From Oleiharenicola sp. (GTDB lineage: Bacteria > Verrucomicrobiota > Verrucomicrobiia > Opitutales > Opitutaceae), in assembly GCA_025363455.1 (NCBI GenBank), contig JANYDW010000065.1:62001-126000 (forward strand): DNA of 64,000 nt, in the 5' to 3' direction. Below, piece after piece: positions 52,780 to 61,598 of this stretch (positions within the stretch are counted from its first letter, which is position 1; every line of letters starts with the position of its first letter). A program made the translations under genes and the position numbers. Below the pieces are notes generated by a model. It saw nothing but the letters and a program-made list of their open reading frames with translations. It had not been told where the DNA came from and made no database searches.

Positions 52780-53013
52780 CCTCTGAAAAACACCGGTCAG
52801 GACGCCGGCGGCCGCCCCACCGGTTTAGCCTCAGAACCTAAGACTTTTCCCAACCATCGCGGTTTTTTGCGCGGTTTGTAGGTCGCGAAGGGGTTTGGCG
52901 GGTCCAGTTTGTTCAACAGAAAACCCCCCACCCCGCGCAAAGACAGGCCCTCCCACCTGCCCATGCGCGGCGTTATTCCAGGGGCTCCTCCACACCAATA
53001 CACTGATCCCGTC

Positions 53014-55797
53014 ATGCACTCCCCAGATACAACCCATCACACGCGCCGGCTCCTCACCCGAGGACTGGCCGCCGGCTGCCTGCTCACGCAGACGGCTCTC
53101 TCTGTGTTCGCCCAGAACACGCCTGCCAGCACTTCCACGGACAAGGATGCACCCGTGGTACTGGAAACCTTCAACGTCTCGGCCGGATTTGCCGGCAGCC
53201 TGGCGGCAGCGGCCGAAGCCAAGAAATCCGACAATTCGGTCATCGAGGTGATCATGTCGGAAGACATCGGCAAGCTGCCTGACATCAGCATCGCAGATTC
53301 GCTGGCCCGCCTGACCGGTCTGACAACCCAGCGGGTCAACGGGCGCAGCCAAGGTATCAGCATCCGCGGTCTGACCGGGGATTTCAGCACAACGCTCCTC
53401 AATGGTCGCGAGCAGGTCTCCAGCAGCCTTAACCGCGGCGTAGAATTCGACAATTATCCCAGCGAGCTGCTCAACGCCGTGGTTGTTCACAAGACGGCGG
53501 CGGCGGATCTGACCGGCCAGGGCCTGGCCGGTACCGTTGATCTCCAGACCGTGCAGCCCCTGAGCAAAACCGGCCGCACGGTCGCGGTCAGCGGTTATTA
53601 CCAGACCACCGCATTCGGCCAGCTCACCCCGGGCGCCAAGAAAGACGGCGAACGTTTCAACGTTTCCTACATCGACCAGTTTGACGGCGGCAAGGTGGGT
53701 CTCGCGCTGGGCTATGCCTATTCGAGCACTCCGTGGGAGGGCAAACAGTTCCAAGCCTGGGGCTACCCGACAGATTCAGCCGGCAATTTTGCCCTGGGTG
53801 GCACCAAGTCCTATGTCCGCACCAGCAACGTGGATCGCAACGGCGTGATGGGTGTGCTCGAGTTCAAGCCCAGCAGCGAGATTCACAGCACGATTGACGT
53901 GTATGCCTCGACCTTGGACGAGAAGCAGCTCCTGCGCGGCCTGGAAATACCGATGGCCTACTGGAGCTCGGCGCAGATTCAACCCGGCTATACCACCTCC
54001 GGCGGCCTGATCACCAAGGCCACGCTGACGAACATCCAGCCGGTGGTCCGCAACGACATCGTGACAAAGAAAAATAACGTTTTCGCGATGGGTTGGAATC
54101 TCACGATCGGCGATGGCAAGGGCTGGACGACGGTTTTCGACACGGGCTATTCCCGGATCAAGCGCACGGAGCGGAACCTCGAGACCTATTCGGGTCTGGG
54201 CTTCAACGGCGGGGCGACGACGCCCGACACCATGACTGTGACGCTCGCGCCGGGGCAGTTGCCGCTCTTCACGCACTCGGTCGATTACTCGAACGCCAGC
54301 CTCTTCAAGCTGACCGACCCACAGGGTTGGGGCACGGGTACGCTCCCGGTCACCGGCATGGAAGGCTACCTGAAGTATTTTCAGTCCAAGGACGAACTGG
54401 GCCAGTTCAAGCTGCTGACCAAGCACGCCATGCAGAACATCTTCAACAACGTCGAAGTTGGCGTCAGTTACACGGATCGTTTCAAGCGGGACGGTGAACG
54501 GCCCACCGGCTGGATCTACAACGCCAACGGCCAGAACACGGCCCCGTTGCCCGCCATCGTCGGTTCGACGGACTTCAGCTTCCTCGGGCTCGGCAAGATC
54601 TATGCCTATGATCCGCTCAGCGCTTTCAACGCCGGCGCTTACGTCTTCTATCCTAATCCCAATGGCGACGTCATTGCGAACCGCTGGTCAGTGTCGGAGA
54701 AAATTACCCGCCCCTACGTCCAGTTCGACCTCGACACCAAGATGGGCGACGTGCCCGTCAGGGGCAACATCGGCCTGGCGGCCAATCACGTCAAACAGTC
54801 CTCGAGCGGTGTTTCCACCAGCGGCGGTGGCGGCAGCCTTGTGCAGACGCCGGTCACTGGCGGTGCGACCTACACCGATTTCGCCCCGAGCGTGAATCTG
54901 ACGTTCACGGTGGCGGATGACACTTTTGTGAAATTCGCCGTTGCGCGCCAGATTGCCCGGCCGCGCATGTATGACATGCGGGCGGCCCGCACCTTCAGCT
55001 ACAACGCGGCCAACGCCGCGTCGACCAATCTCAGCTTGAGCCCATGGGGCGGCGACGGCGGCAATCCCCAGCTCAAACCCTGGAAGTCCGACTCCGTCGA
55101 CCTCACGTTCGACAAGTATTTCAAGGACAACAAGGGCTACTTCTCGGTCGCGGCCTTCCACAAGAAGCTCCTGAACTACATCTATCAGGTGGGCACCGTG
55201 GTGGATTTCACGGGCTATCCCATCACCGGCACCACCACCCCGGCCCTCCGCCAGGGCACCGTGTCCGCGCCGGTCAACGGCGATGGCGGCAAGATCCAGG
55301 GTCTGGAATTCACCCTCTCGCTCGCCAGCGAGATGATCAGCCCCGACGTGAAGGGCTTCGGGATGGTCTTCGGTGGCGCCTACACCGACAGCAAAATTCA
55401 GCCCTGGGGCCCCGGCTCCGGCACCTCGCCAATCTCCGGCCTGTCGAAGAAGGTAGCCAACATCACCTTCTACTATGAACACAAGGGCTTCTCCGCCCGC
55501 ATCAGCGAATGGTATCGCTCGGACTACCGCGCCTACATCACCAACTTCGGTGCGCCCAACTTCAAGGGCGACGTGACCAACACCGGGTTTGGCACCGCGC
55601 TGGCCGAGAAGAACGTCAGCGCCCAGATCGGCTACACCATGCAGTCCGGTTCGCTCAAGGGCCTGTCCTTCTTCCTGCAGGGCTATAACCTCAACGACTC
55701 CCCGCTGATTACCTACAACAACGGCGATTCGCGGCAGGTGCAAAACTTCCAACGCTACGGCGCCTCTTACTCGCTCGGCGCCGCCTACAAGTTCTAA
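53014..55797 (+). CDS. TonB-dependent receptor, Xanthomonas/Caulobacter type
   Basis: A 927-residue outer-membrane protein. The start at 53014 gives a signal peptide with basic residues before GLAAGCLLTQTALSVFAQ; an earlier in-frame codon is an extension without signal character. The plug domain has the conserved DIGKLPDISIADSLARL, VNGRSQGISIRGL and NYPSELLNAVVVHKT. The barrel ends with SYSLGAAYKF, whose final Phe is the usual outer-membrane signal. This receptor subfamily often imports maltodextrins or other glycans. Flanking amylase and malQ genes fit starch oligosaccharides. A strong terminator follows. Confidence 0.93.
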   Translation: MHSPDTTHHTRRLLTRGLAAGCLLTQTALSVFAQNTPASTSTDKDAPVVLETFNVSAGFAGSLAAAAEAKKSDNSVIEVIMSEDIGKLPDISIADSLARLTGLTTQRVNGRSQGISIRGLTGDFSTTLLNGREQVSSSLNRGVEFDNYPSELLNAVVVHKTAAADLTGQGLAGTVDLQTVQPLSKTGRTVAVSGYYQTTAFGQLTPGAKKDGERFNVSYIDQFDGGKVGLALGYAYSSTPWEGKQFQAWGYPTDSAGNFALGGTKSYVRTSNVDRNGVMGVLEFKPSSEIHSTIDVYASTLDEKQLLRGLEIPMAYWSSAQIQPGYTTSGGLITKATLTNIQPVVRNDIVTKKNNVFAMGWNLTIGDGKGWTTVFDTGYSRIKRTERNLETYSGLGFNGGATTPDTMTVTLAPGQLPLFTHSVDYSNASLFKLTDPQGWGTGTLPVTGMEGYLKYFQSKDELGQFKLLTKHAMQNIFNNVEVGVSYTDRFKRDGERPTGWIYNANGQNTAPLPAIVGSTDFSFLGLGKIYAYDPLSAFNAGAYVFYPNPNGDVIANRWSVSEKITRPYVQFDLDTKMGDVPVRGNIGLAANHVKQSSSGVSTSGGGGSLVQTPVTGGATYTDFAPSVNLTFTVADDTFVKFAVARQIARPRMYDMRAARTFSYNAANAASTNLSLSPWGGDGGNPQLKPWKSDSVDLTFDKYFKDNKGYFSVAAFHKKLLNYIYQVGTVVDFTGYPITGTTTPALRQGTVSAPVNGDGGKIQGLEFTLSLASEMISPDVKGFGMVFGGAYTDSKIQPWGPGSGTSPISGLSKKVANITFYYEHKGFSARISEWYRSDYRAYITNFGAPNFKGDVTNTGFGTALAEKNVSAQIGYTMQSGSLKGLSFFLQGYNLNDSPLITYNNGDSRQVQNFQRYGASYSLGAAYKF

Positions 55798-55827
55798 GCC
55801 CGGACGCGACAGTCAGCGTCCCGCCAC

Positions 55828-55861
55828 GCGGCCACCAGTAATAAACTGGTGGCCGCCTTTT
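55828..55861 (+). terminator. Rho-independent terminator between the receptor and malQ
   Basis: A perfect 12-bp stem (GCGGCCACCAGT with ACTGGTGGCCGC) with loop AATAA is followed by CTTTT. It ends only ten bases before the malQ start codon, so malQ needs read-through or a promoter that overlaps this structure. Confidence 0.85.
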
Positions 55862-55871
55862 CTCACCCCCG

Positions 55872-57509
55872 ATGCCCCCGCGCATGTTCACTGGTGCCCT
55901 GCCCATTGCCGCCGAGCACGCCCACGCCCCTGACTCCCATCGGGTGAAGGAGCTCGCGCCCACCACCTGGCTGACCACCCGCACCGCCAGTGTGCTCGCG
56001 CACGTCTCGTCGCTGCCCGGGGCTTATGGCATTGGCAATCTGGGGCCGAGCGCGCGGGCGTTCATTGATTTTCTCGCGGCAGCCGGCGTCCATTACTGGC
56101 AGATCTGCCCGATCGGCCCCACGGGTTACGGCGATTCCCCCTACCAGCTGTTTTCCGGCCGGGCGGGCAACCCCTATTTCATCGACCTCGGCGAACTCCG
56201 CGAGGCGGGTCTGCTGGACGCCGCCGAGCTCAAGCCCCTGGTGGCCCTGCCGGCCGGCACCGTGGATTATGGACGGCTCTACGAATTGTTCTGGCCGGTG
56301 CTGGCCCACGCCTACGACCGGTTTGCGGCGTCCGGGGCCGACCAGATCGGCGGCTTTGGCAGCTTTGGCGAATTCCGGCGCAAGCACGGCGTCTGGCTGG
56401 AGCCCTTTGCGGATTTCATGGCGATGAAAGCCCATTTCGGCGGCTGGGCATGGAACGCCTGGCCGGTCGAATTCAACCGCTGGCACGAAAGCCTCCGCGA
56501 ATCCGCGCCCGCCAGCGTGCGCCGTGAAGCGGACCGCCATGCCTTCTACCAGTACGTGTTCTTCGGCCAGTGGGATCGGCTGCGCCGCCATGCGCGCGAA
56601 AAGAAGGTCGGTATCATCGGCGACGTGCCGATCTTTGTCGCTCTCGATAGCGCCGACACCTGGCAGAACCGCGCTGTTTTCCGGCTGGACCCGCACGGTC
56701 AGCCCCTGGCGGTCGCCGGGGTGCCGCCGGACTATTTCTCCGCCTATGGCCAGCTCTGGGGCAACCCGCTCTATGACTGGGAGCACTTGGCGCGCACCGG
56801 TTATGCGTGGTGGATCGACCGGCTGCGGGCGGCGTTCGAACTCTACGACATCATCCGACTCGACCATTTTCGCGGTTTCGACACGTTCTGGGAAATCCCC
56901 GCCGGCGCACCCGACGCCCGCACCGGCCGCTGGCTCAAGGGCCCGGGTTTGGATTTCTTCGACGCCGTTCGGGCCGCCCTGCCGTCCGCGCGAATCATCG
57001 CCGAGGATCTCGGCTACATCGGGCCCGAAGTGGTCGAACTGCGCCGCCGGGCCGGACTGCCGGGCATGAAGGTGCTGCAGTTCGCCTACGGGCACGACGC
57101 CAACAACATCAACCTGCCGCACTTTTTTCCACCCGACAGCATCGCCTACACCGGGACACACGACAACCTCACGACCAGAGGCTGGCTGGAGGGATTGCCG
57201 GCCGACATTGCCGCGATGGTGGACGAATACTATCAGCTGGGCGGCAAGCGCTCGGCTTGGCCCATCATTCGCGCCACGCTCGCCACCACGTCACGGCTGG
57301 CGGTCATTCCCATCCAGGACTTGCTCGACCTGCCGGCCGCGGCCACCCTGAACCGACCCGGCACCACCGAGGGGAACTGGCAGTGGCGCTTCACTGCGAC
57401 GGATCTCGCGAGTCTGGCCGGCGAAAAAACCTCTACCCTGCGTCAGTGGATCACCCTCTACGACCGCCTGAAAGGCCAGCCGATCCGGGAGTACAGCGAA
57501 CCCCAATAA
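55872..57509 (+). CDS. malQ: 4-alpha-glucanotransferase (amylomaltase)
   Basis: A 545-residue cytoplasmic GH77 enzyme that transfers glucan chains between maltodextrins and releases glucose. The family opening SVLAHVSSLPGAYGIGNLG occurs near residue 40, and YWQICPIGPTGYGDSPYQ follows. The catalytic nucleophile is the Asp of IIRLDHFRGF, the acid/base Glu lies in IIAEDLGYI and the third Asp in YTGTHDNLT. The first 35 residues are not usual for the family, so a later start such as GTG 55944 is possible and would leave space for a promoter after the terminator. Confidence 0.95.
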   Translation: MPPRMFTGALPIAAEHAHAPDSHRVKELAPTTWLTTRTASVLAHVSSLPGAYGIGNLGPSARAFIDFLAAAGVHYWQICPIGPTGYGDSPYQLFSGRAGNPYFIDLGELREAGLLDAAELKPLVALPAGTVDYGRLYELFWPVLAHAYDRFAASGADQIGGFGSFGEFRRKHGVWLEPFADFMAMKAHFGGWAWNAWPVEFNRWHESLRESAPASVRREADRHAFYQYVFFGQWDRLRRHAREKKVGIIGDVPIFVALDSADTWQNRAVFRLDPHGQPLAVAGVPPDYFSAYGQLWGNPLYDWEHLARTGYAWWIDRLRAAFELYDIIRLDHFRGFDTFWEIPAGAPDARTGRWLKGPGLDFFDAVRAALPSARIIAEDLGYIGPEVVELRRRAGLPGMKVLQFAYGHDANNINLPHFFPPDSIAYTGTHDNLTTRGWLEGLPADIAAMVDEYYQLGGKRSAWPIIRATLATTSRLAVIPIQDLLDLPAAATLNRPGTTEGNWQWRFTATDLASLAGEKTSTLRQWITLYDRLKGQPIREYSEPQ

Positions 57510-57528
57510 CCCACCCCCGTTGCCCCTG

Positions 57529-58890
57529 ATGAGACAGCCGCCACTTTCCCTGCCCGCCATCTGGAACATGAATTTTGGGTTTCTGGGCATCCAGTTTGGC
57601 TGGGGCCTGCAGATGGCCAACATGAGCCCCATCTACAAGTATCTCGGGGCAGCGGACGACCAGATCGCCCGGCTCTGGCTGGCCGCGCCGCTCACGGGTT
57701 TTATTGTTCAGCCCATCATCGGCGCGATGAGCGACCGGACCTGGGGTCCGCTCGGCCGGCGTCGCCCCTACTTCCTGGCCGGCGCGCTCCTGAGTTCGGC
57801 CGCCCTCCTGTTGATGCCCAACTCCGGCCTGCTCGCCGGCTGGCTGATCCCGCACTGGCCGAAATTCTACATGGCGGCGCTCCTGCTCTGGGTGCTGGAC
57901 GCCTCGATCAACGTCTCGATGGAACCCTTCCGCGCGTTCGTGGCCGACAAGCTGCCCGAGGAGCAGCGGGGGACGGGCTTCGCGATGCAGAGCTTCTTCA
58001 TCGGCGTCGGGGCGGTGGTGGCGGGCCTGCTGCCTTACATGCTGCGCCATTGGTTCGGGGTCAGCAGCGAGGCCGACGGGGCCAACGCGCTGCCCACCAA
58101 TGTGAAGATTTCGTTCTACATCGGGGCGGTCGCCTTCCTGACCGCCGTGCTCTGGACGGTCATTTCCACGCCGGAGAACCCGCCGGAAAACCTGGAGGAG
58201 TTTCGCCGCCAGAAAAGCGCAGCCGGCGGCCTCGCGCACCTCCTGAAAGAGATTCCCGACGCCCTCATCCACATGCCCGGTACGATGCGCCGGCTCGCGC
58301 TTGTGCAGTTCTTCACCTGGCTCGGGCTCTTCTGCATGTGGCTGCATTTCTCCAATGCCGTGCCCGTGCTCTTCGGCAGCAGCGATCCCGACTCGGACCT
58401 CTTCAAGCGGGGGGCGGAGTGGGCCGGCGTCTGCTACGCGGTGAAGGACGGTGTAACCTTCGTCGCTGCCTTCGGACTGATGGCCGCAGCCAGGCATTTT
58501 TCGCGGCGACACATTCATGCGCTGTGCCTGACCCTTGGAGGCCTTGGCCTGCTCGCGGTGGGCTTCATCCACGGCGAGGAGCAAAAAAATCTCCTGCTCG
58601 GCGCGCTTGCGCTCGGCGGCGTGGCCTGGGCCTCCATCCTCTCCATGCCCTACGCCATCCTGTCGGGCGTCCTGCCGCCCGGCCGCGTCGGCGTCTATAT
58701 GGGCATCTTCAACTTCTTCATCGTGCTGCCCGAGATCCTCGCCGCGCTATTCTTCGGGCCGGTGGTGAGGGATTTCCTGCACGGCAATCTCGTCCACGCC
58801 GTCATGGCCGGCGGCTTCTGTCTGCTGCTCGCGGCGCTGCTCACGCTCCTGTGGGTGCGCGAGGAAAAGGCTGAAGGAGCGAAAAGCTGA
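57529..58890 (+). CDS. Sugar MFS transporter (SLC45/GPH-like)
   Basis: A 453-residue inner-membrane carrier. The start ATG 57529 (MRQPPLSLPAIWNMNFGFLG) was preferred to TTG 57520. About twelve helices are visible. Signatures are WGLQMANMSPIYKYLG in helix 1, PIIGAMSDRTWGPLGRRRPY between helices 2 and 3, and NVSMEPFRAFVADKLPEEQRGTG after helix 4. These match carriers for maltose or sucrose that use cation symport. It lies 19 bases after malQ and is probably in its operon. The C-terminal KAEGAKS is encoded by a CTGAAG-type repeat. Confidence 0.88.
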   Translation: MRQPPLSLPAIWNMNFGFLGIQFGWGLQMANMSPIYKYLGAADDQIARLWLAAPLTGFIVQPIIGAMSDRTWGPLGRRRPYFLAGALLSSAALLLMPNSGLLAGWLIPHWPKFYMAALLLWVLDASINVSMEPFRAFVADKLPEEQRGTGFAMQSFFIGVGAVVAGLLPYMLRHWFGVSSEADGANALPTNVKISFYIGAVAFLTAVLWTVISTPENPPENLEEFRRQKSAAGGLAHLLKEIPDALIHMPGTMRRLALVQFFTWLGLFCMWLHFSNAVPVLFGSSDPDSDLFKRGAEWAGVCYAVKDGVTFVAAFGLMAAARHFSRRHIHALCLTLGGLGLLAVGFIHGEEQKNLLLGALALGGVAWASILSMPYAILSGVLPPGRVGVYMGIFNFFIVLPEILAALFFGPVVRDFLHGNLVHAVMAGGFCLLLAALLTLLWVREEKAEGAKS

Positions 58891-58973
58891 AGGTCTGAAT
58901 TTTCATCAACCGCCATGCACTTCCGCACCAGTCGGGGATTTCAGCTTTTCAGCCCTTCAGTCTTTCAGCCTTT
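58865..58973. repeat. Inverted pair of GCTGAA-type repeats around the second amylase start
   Basis: The copy at 58865-58900 (GGCTGAAGGAGCGAAAAGC on the plus strand) and the copy at 58938-58973 in inverted orientation are alike over about 36 bases. The first copy contains the transporter's stop codon, the second encodes part of the amylase leader. A second pair lies at 62655-62782. Confidence 0.75.
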
Positions 58974-60336
58974 GGGCACAGCACTGCTGCTCGCCTTGGC
59001 ACCGCTGGTTTTCGCCGCGCCCGCCCCCGAGCGCGAAAAACCCATCCCCAGCGCCCAGTTCTCCGCCGTCGGCGTGCCGGAGTGGGCGCGCGGCAGCACG
59101 ATCTACGAGATCAACGTCCGGCAGTTCTCAGCCTCAGGCAAATTCTCCGCAGTTACCACCGCCCTCCCGCGCCTCAAGGCACTCGGGGTCGACATCCTCT
59201 GGCTCATGCCGATCCACCCCATTGGTGAGCTGAACCGCAAGGGCTCCCTCGGCAGCTACTACGCCGCGAAGGACTACCTCGCGGTCAACCCCGAGTTTGG
59301 CACCGAGCAGGACCTCCGCGATCTTGTCACCGCCGCCCACGCCCAGGGCCAGCGCGTCATCCTCGACTGGGTGCCGAACCACGTCTCGCCCGACAACGCG
59401 CTGACCAAGACGCACCCGGAGTTTTTCTGGCGCGACGAGAAGGGGAACCTCACGCCGCCGCACGGCACGGACTGGACCGATGTCGTGCAGTTCGATTTCA
59501 ATGCGCCCGGCCTGCGCGACTACCAGTCGAACGTCCTGCTTCATTGGGTGAAGAACTTCGGCATCGACGGCTTCCGTTGCGACGTCGCCTGGGGCTTGCC
59601 GACACCTTTCTGGAACGAGGTGACGCAGCGGGTGCGCGCCGTGAAGCCCGACGCCCTGTTCCTCGCCGAGGCGGAATTGCCGCAACAGCAGGTGGCCGCC
59701 TTCAACCTTTCCTATGGTTTCGACCTGCACCACGCGATGAACGAGATTGCGCAGGGCAAACGGTCCGCCTCGGGCCTCGACGAGGCCTATGCGAAGATCC
59801 GCGCCAGTTTCCCGCGCGGCGGGGCCCTCATGGTCTTCACCAGCAGCCACGACGAGAACAGCTGGGCGGGCACGGAATTCGACCGGATGGGCGCCGGCTA
59901 CGCGCCCTTCGCGGTGCTGACCTTCCTCCTCGATGGCGTGCCGATGATCTACAACGGCCAGGAGGTGGGCCTTGACCGCCGCCTCGAGTTCTTCGAGCGC
60001 GACCCGATCATCTGGCCGAAGGAAACGCACCCGACGACGAAGCTCTACCAGGTGATGACGGCCCTGCGCCACGCGCATCCCGCGTTGCGTACCGGTGCGC
60101 CGATGCGCTGCCTCGACACAACGGACAATGCGACGTTCTACGTCATCGAGCGCACATCCGGGGACCGGAAAGTCATCGGCATTTTCAATCTCACCGCCAA
60201 GGACACCACCGCCAGCCTCTACGACCCGGCGCTCGCCGGCTCGTGGCGCGATGCCTTCACGGGCGAGACGGTCACGTTGGGCGCTCTCGTACCGCTGGAC
60301 ATGAAAGGCTGGCGCTACCGCGTACTGGTTAAGTAG
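58915..60336 (+). CDS. Exported alpha-amylase family (GH13) enzyme
   Basis: A 473-residue protein with a leader (PLGTALLLALAPLVFA) preceded by residues encoded by a repeat copy (GFQLFSPSVFQPLG). GH13 motifs are ILDWVPNHVS (region I), GIDGFRCDVAWGL with the nucleophile Asp (region II), LFLAEAELPQ with the acid/base Glu (region III) and FTSSHDENSW (region IV, where most amylases have NHD). The C-terminal beta domain starts near 390. Expected to hydrolyse alpha-glucans in the periplasm. Same strand as malQ and the transporter, 24 bases after the latter. Confidence 0.9.
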   Translation: MHFRTSRGFQLFSPSVFQPLGTALLLALAPLVFAAPAPEREKPIPSAQFSAVGVPEWARGSTIYEINVRQFSASGKFSAVTTALPRLKALGVDILWLMPIHPIGELNRKGSLGSYYAAKDYLAVNPEFGTEQDLRDLVTAAHAQGQRVILDWVPNHVSPDNALTKTHPEFFWRDEKGNLTPPHGTDWTDVVQFDFNAPGLRDYQSNVLLHWVKNFGIDGFRCDVAWGLPTPFWNEVTQRVRAVKPDALFLAEAELPQQQVAAFNLSYGFDLHHAMNEIAQGKRSASGLDEAYAKIRASFPRGGALMVFTSSHDENSWAGTEFDRMGAGYAPFAVLTFLLDGVPMIYNGQEVGLDRRLEFFERDPIIWPKETHPTTKLYQVMTALRHAHPALRTGAPMRCLDTTDNATFYVIERTSGDRKVIGIFNLTAKDTTASLYDPALAGSWRDAFTGETVTLGALVPLDMKGWRYRVLVK

Positions 60337-60347
60337 GGGCTGTTCAA

Positions 60348-60417
60348 TGTAGGGCGCACACAAGGTGCGCCCCTACAACACCCGCAGATTTCTAAAGGGC
60401 GGGATCGCTGATCCCGC
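60348..60417. repeat. Palindromic elements between convergent amylase and AraC genes
   Basis: TGTAGGGCGCA pairs with TGCGCCCCTACA (60348-60377), and a second hairpin GCGGGATCGCTGATCCCGC (60399-60417) is a copy of the core seen at 11530-11652. The convergent location suggests that they also stop transcription. Confidence 0.75.
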
Positions 60418-60422
60418 TTCAC

Positions 60423-61442
60423 TCACTTCACCACCGGCGCTTCCTGCTTCGCAGCGGGCACACCGTGCGTGTAGTCGAGGTGGTCGAAGTAGACCGTCTT
60501 CGGCTGCGGCTCCTGCTGCTTCCGCTGCTCCTCCAAGTGGAGGCGGTATTCCTGCGGGGTCACGCCCTTGTGCTGCTTGAACACCCGGGCGAAATACGCC
60601 GGGTCGGCGAAGCCGCTGGCGTAGGCGATCTCCGCCACCGTGAGCGTGGCGGTCTCCAGCGCCAGGATCGCGCCCTCGATGCGGATGCGCTGGACGTAGT
60701 GCGTCAACCGCTCCTTGGTCTCGATATGGAATAGGTGGGAGAGGTAGTCGGCCGAGCAGCCCAGCTGCTCCGCGATATGCTGGACGCCGAGCTCCGGGTT
60801 GGCGAACTGCTCGCGGACGAGACATTTCGCCTGGAAGACCTTGCCGATGTCGCTATTGAGCTGCCCCGTGCCCGTCTCGACGATGTTGCGGAACAGGCCG
60901 AGCAGCGCGAGGAGCAGGCCCTTGAGCACGCTGTCGCGCGCCGGCCCCTGCATGTTATGGGTCAGCGCGGCGGTGTTGGCGAGGGTGAGATAAACGTCGA
61001 GGTTGGGTGCGTCGAAAAACTCGATGACCTCGATGTCCGGCTTGCCGGGCCGGGCTTCGTGCGCGAAGTGCAGGCTCAGCGTGTTGTTGTAGAAGCCCGC
61101 CACGAGGTTCCGGAAGGGATGGTCCAGGCCGGGATGCACCACCTCGCCATGCGGCACGCCGGCCGGAATGATGCACATCTCGTCAGGCCCGAGCCGGAAG
61201 CCCTTGTGCGGGAAACTGAAGTCCGTCCAACCCTGCAGTCCGAGAAAGATCTCCGGCCGGTAATGATAGTGCATGCCGCGGCGGTTCTGCACTGGCTTAA
61301 CCTCGTGGGGCACGCGCAGAGTAAGGCGATTGCGCTCCGCGAGTTTTAGCGCTTGGTCGAGGGCCGCGCGCATCTCCGCGCGGTTGTGCGCGCTCATGGC
61401 ACGGGCGGTAAAAATGGCGTGGGGTACGCCGGGAGCAGACAT
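60423..61442 (-). CDS. AraC-family transcriptional regulator
   Basis: From ATG 61442 the protein has 339 residues; a TTG at 61496 is an alternative. The N-terminal half is a cupin-type sensor (HYHYRPEIFLGLQGWTDFSF, DEMCIIPAGVPHGE), which could bind a sugar. The C-terminal half has two helix-turn-helix units: LGVQHIAEQLGCSADYLSHLF and LTVAEIAYASGFADPAYFARVF, followed by the classic GVTPQEYR. A Lys/Gln-rich tail extends beyond. It is convergent with the second amylase gene and divergent from nadA. A 12-mer in its upstream region recurs in the amylase/receptor promoter region, so it probably regulates the starch locus and itself. Confidence 0.9.
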   Translation of the reverse strand: MSAPGVPHAIFTARAMSAHNRAEMRAALDQALKLAERNRLTLRVPHEVKPVQNRRGMHYHYRPEIFLGLQGWTDFSFPHKGFRLGPDEMCIIPAGVPHGEVVHPGLDHPFRNLVAGFYNNTLSLHFAHEARPGKPDIEVIEFFDAPNLDVYLTLANTAALTHNMQGPARDSVLKGLLLALLGLFRNIVETGTGQLNSDIGKVFQAKCLVREQFANPELGVQHIAEQLGCSADYLSHLFHIETKERLTHYVQRIRIEGAILALETATLTVAEIAYASGFADPAYFARVFKQHKGVTPQEYRLHLEEQRKQQEPQPKTVYFDHLDYTHGVPAAKQEAPVVK

Positions 61443-61526
61443 GGGGGGTGGCCAGCGGACCGGCCCGGGTCGCGGCTGGGTTAGGGTTGCCGACAACCTA
61501 TGGTCCCAAAACAGGGAAACTCAAAC

Positions 61527-61556
61527 GGGAAAAGCGGTCTCGGTTCATCTATGAAC
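61527..61556. promoter_or_regulatory. GGGAAAAGCGGT site and small palindrome upstream of the AraC gene
   Basis: GGGAAAAGCGGT (61527-61538) repeats exactly the right-hand site at 52769-52780. A similar GGGAAA word lies 12 bases upstream in direct orientation, which fits the tandem half-sites bound by AraC proteins. Just downstream GTTCAT and ATGAAC (61543-61556) form a short palindrome. Confidence 0.55.
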
Positions 61557-61598
61557 AGGCTTTGACGGCGTCTCACGGCGGACTAGGTTAACGGTTCC

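Noticed and set aside
61497-61598. Riboswitch upstream of nadA
   Set aside because: The 102 bases show no match to a riboswitch core that I know; the visible words fit a regulator-binding site for the divergent AraC gene instead.
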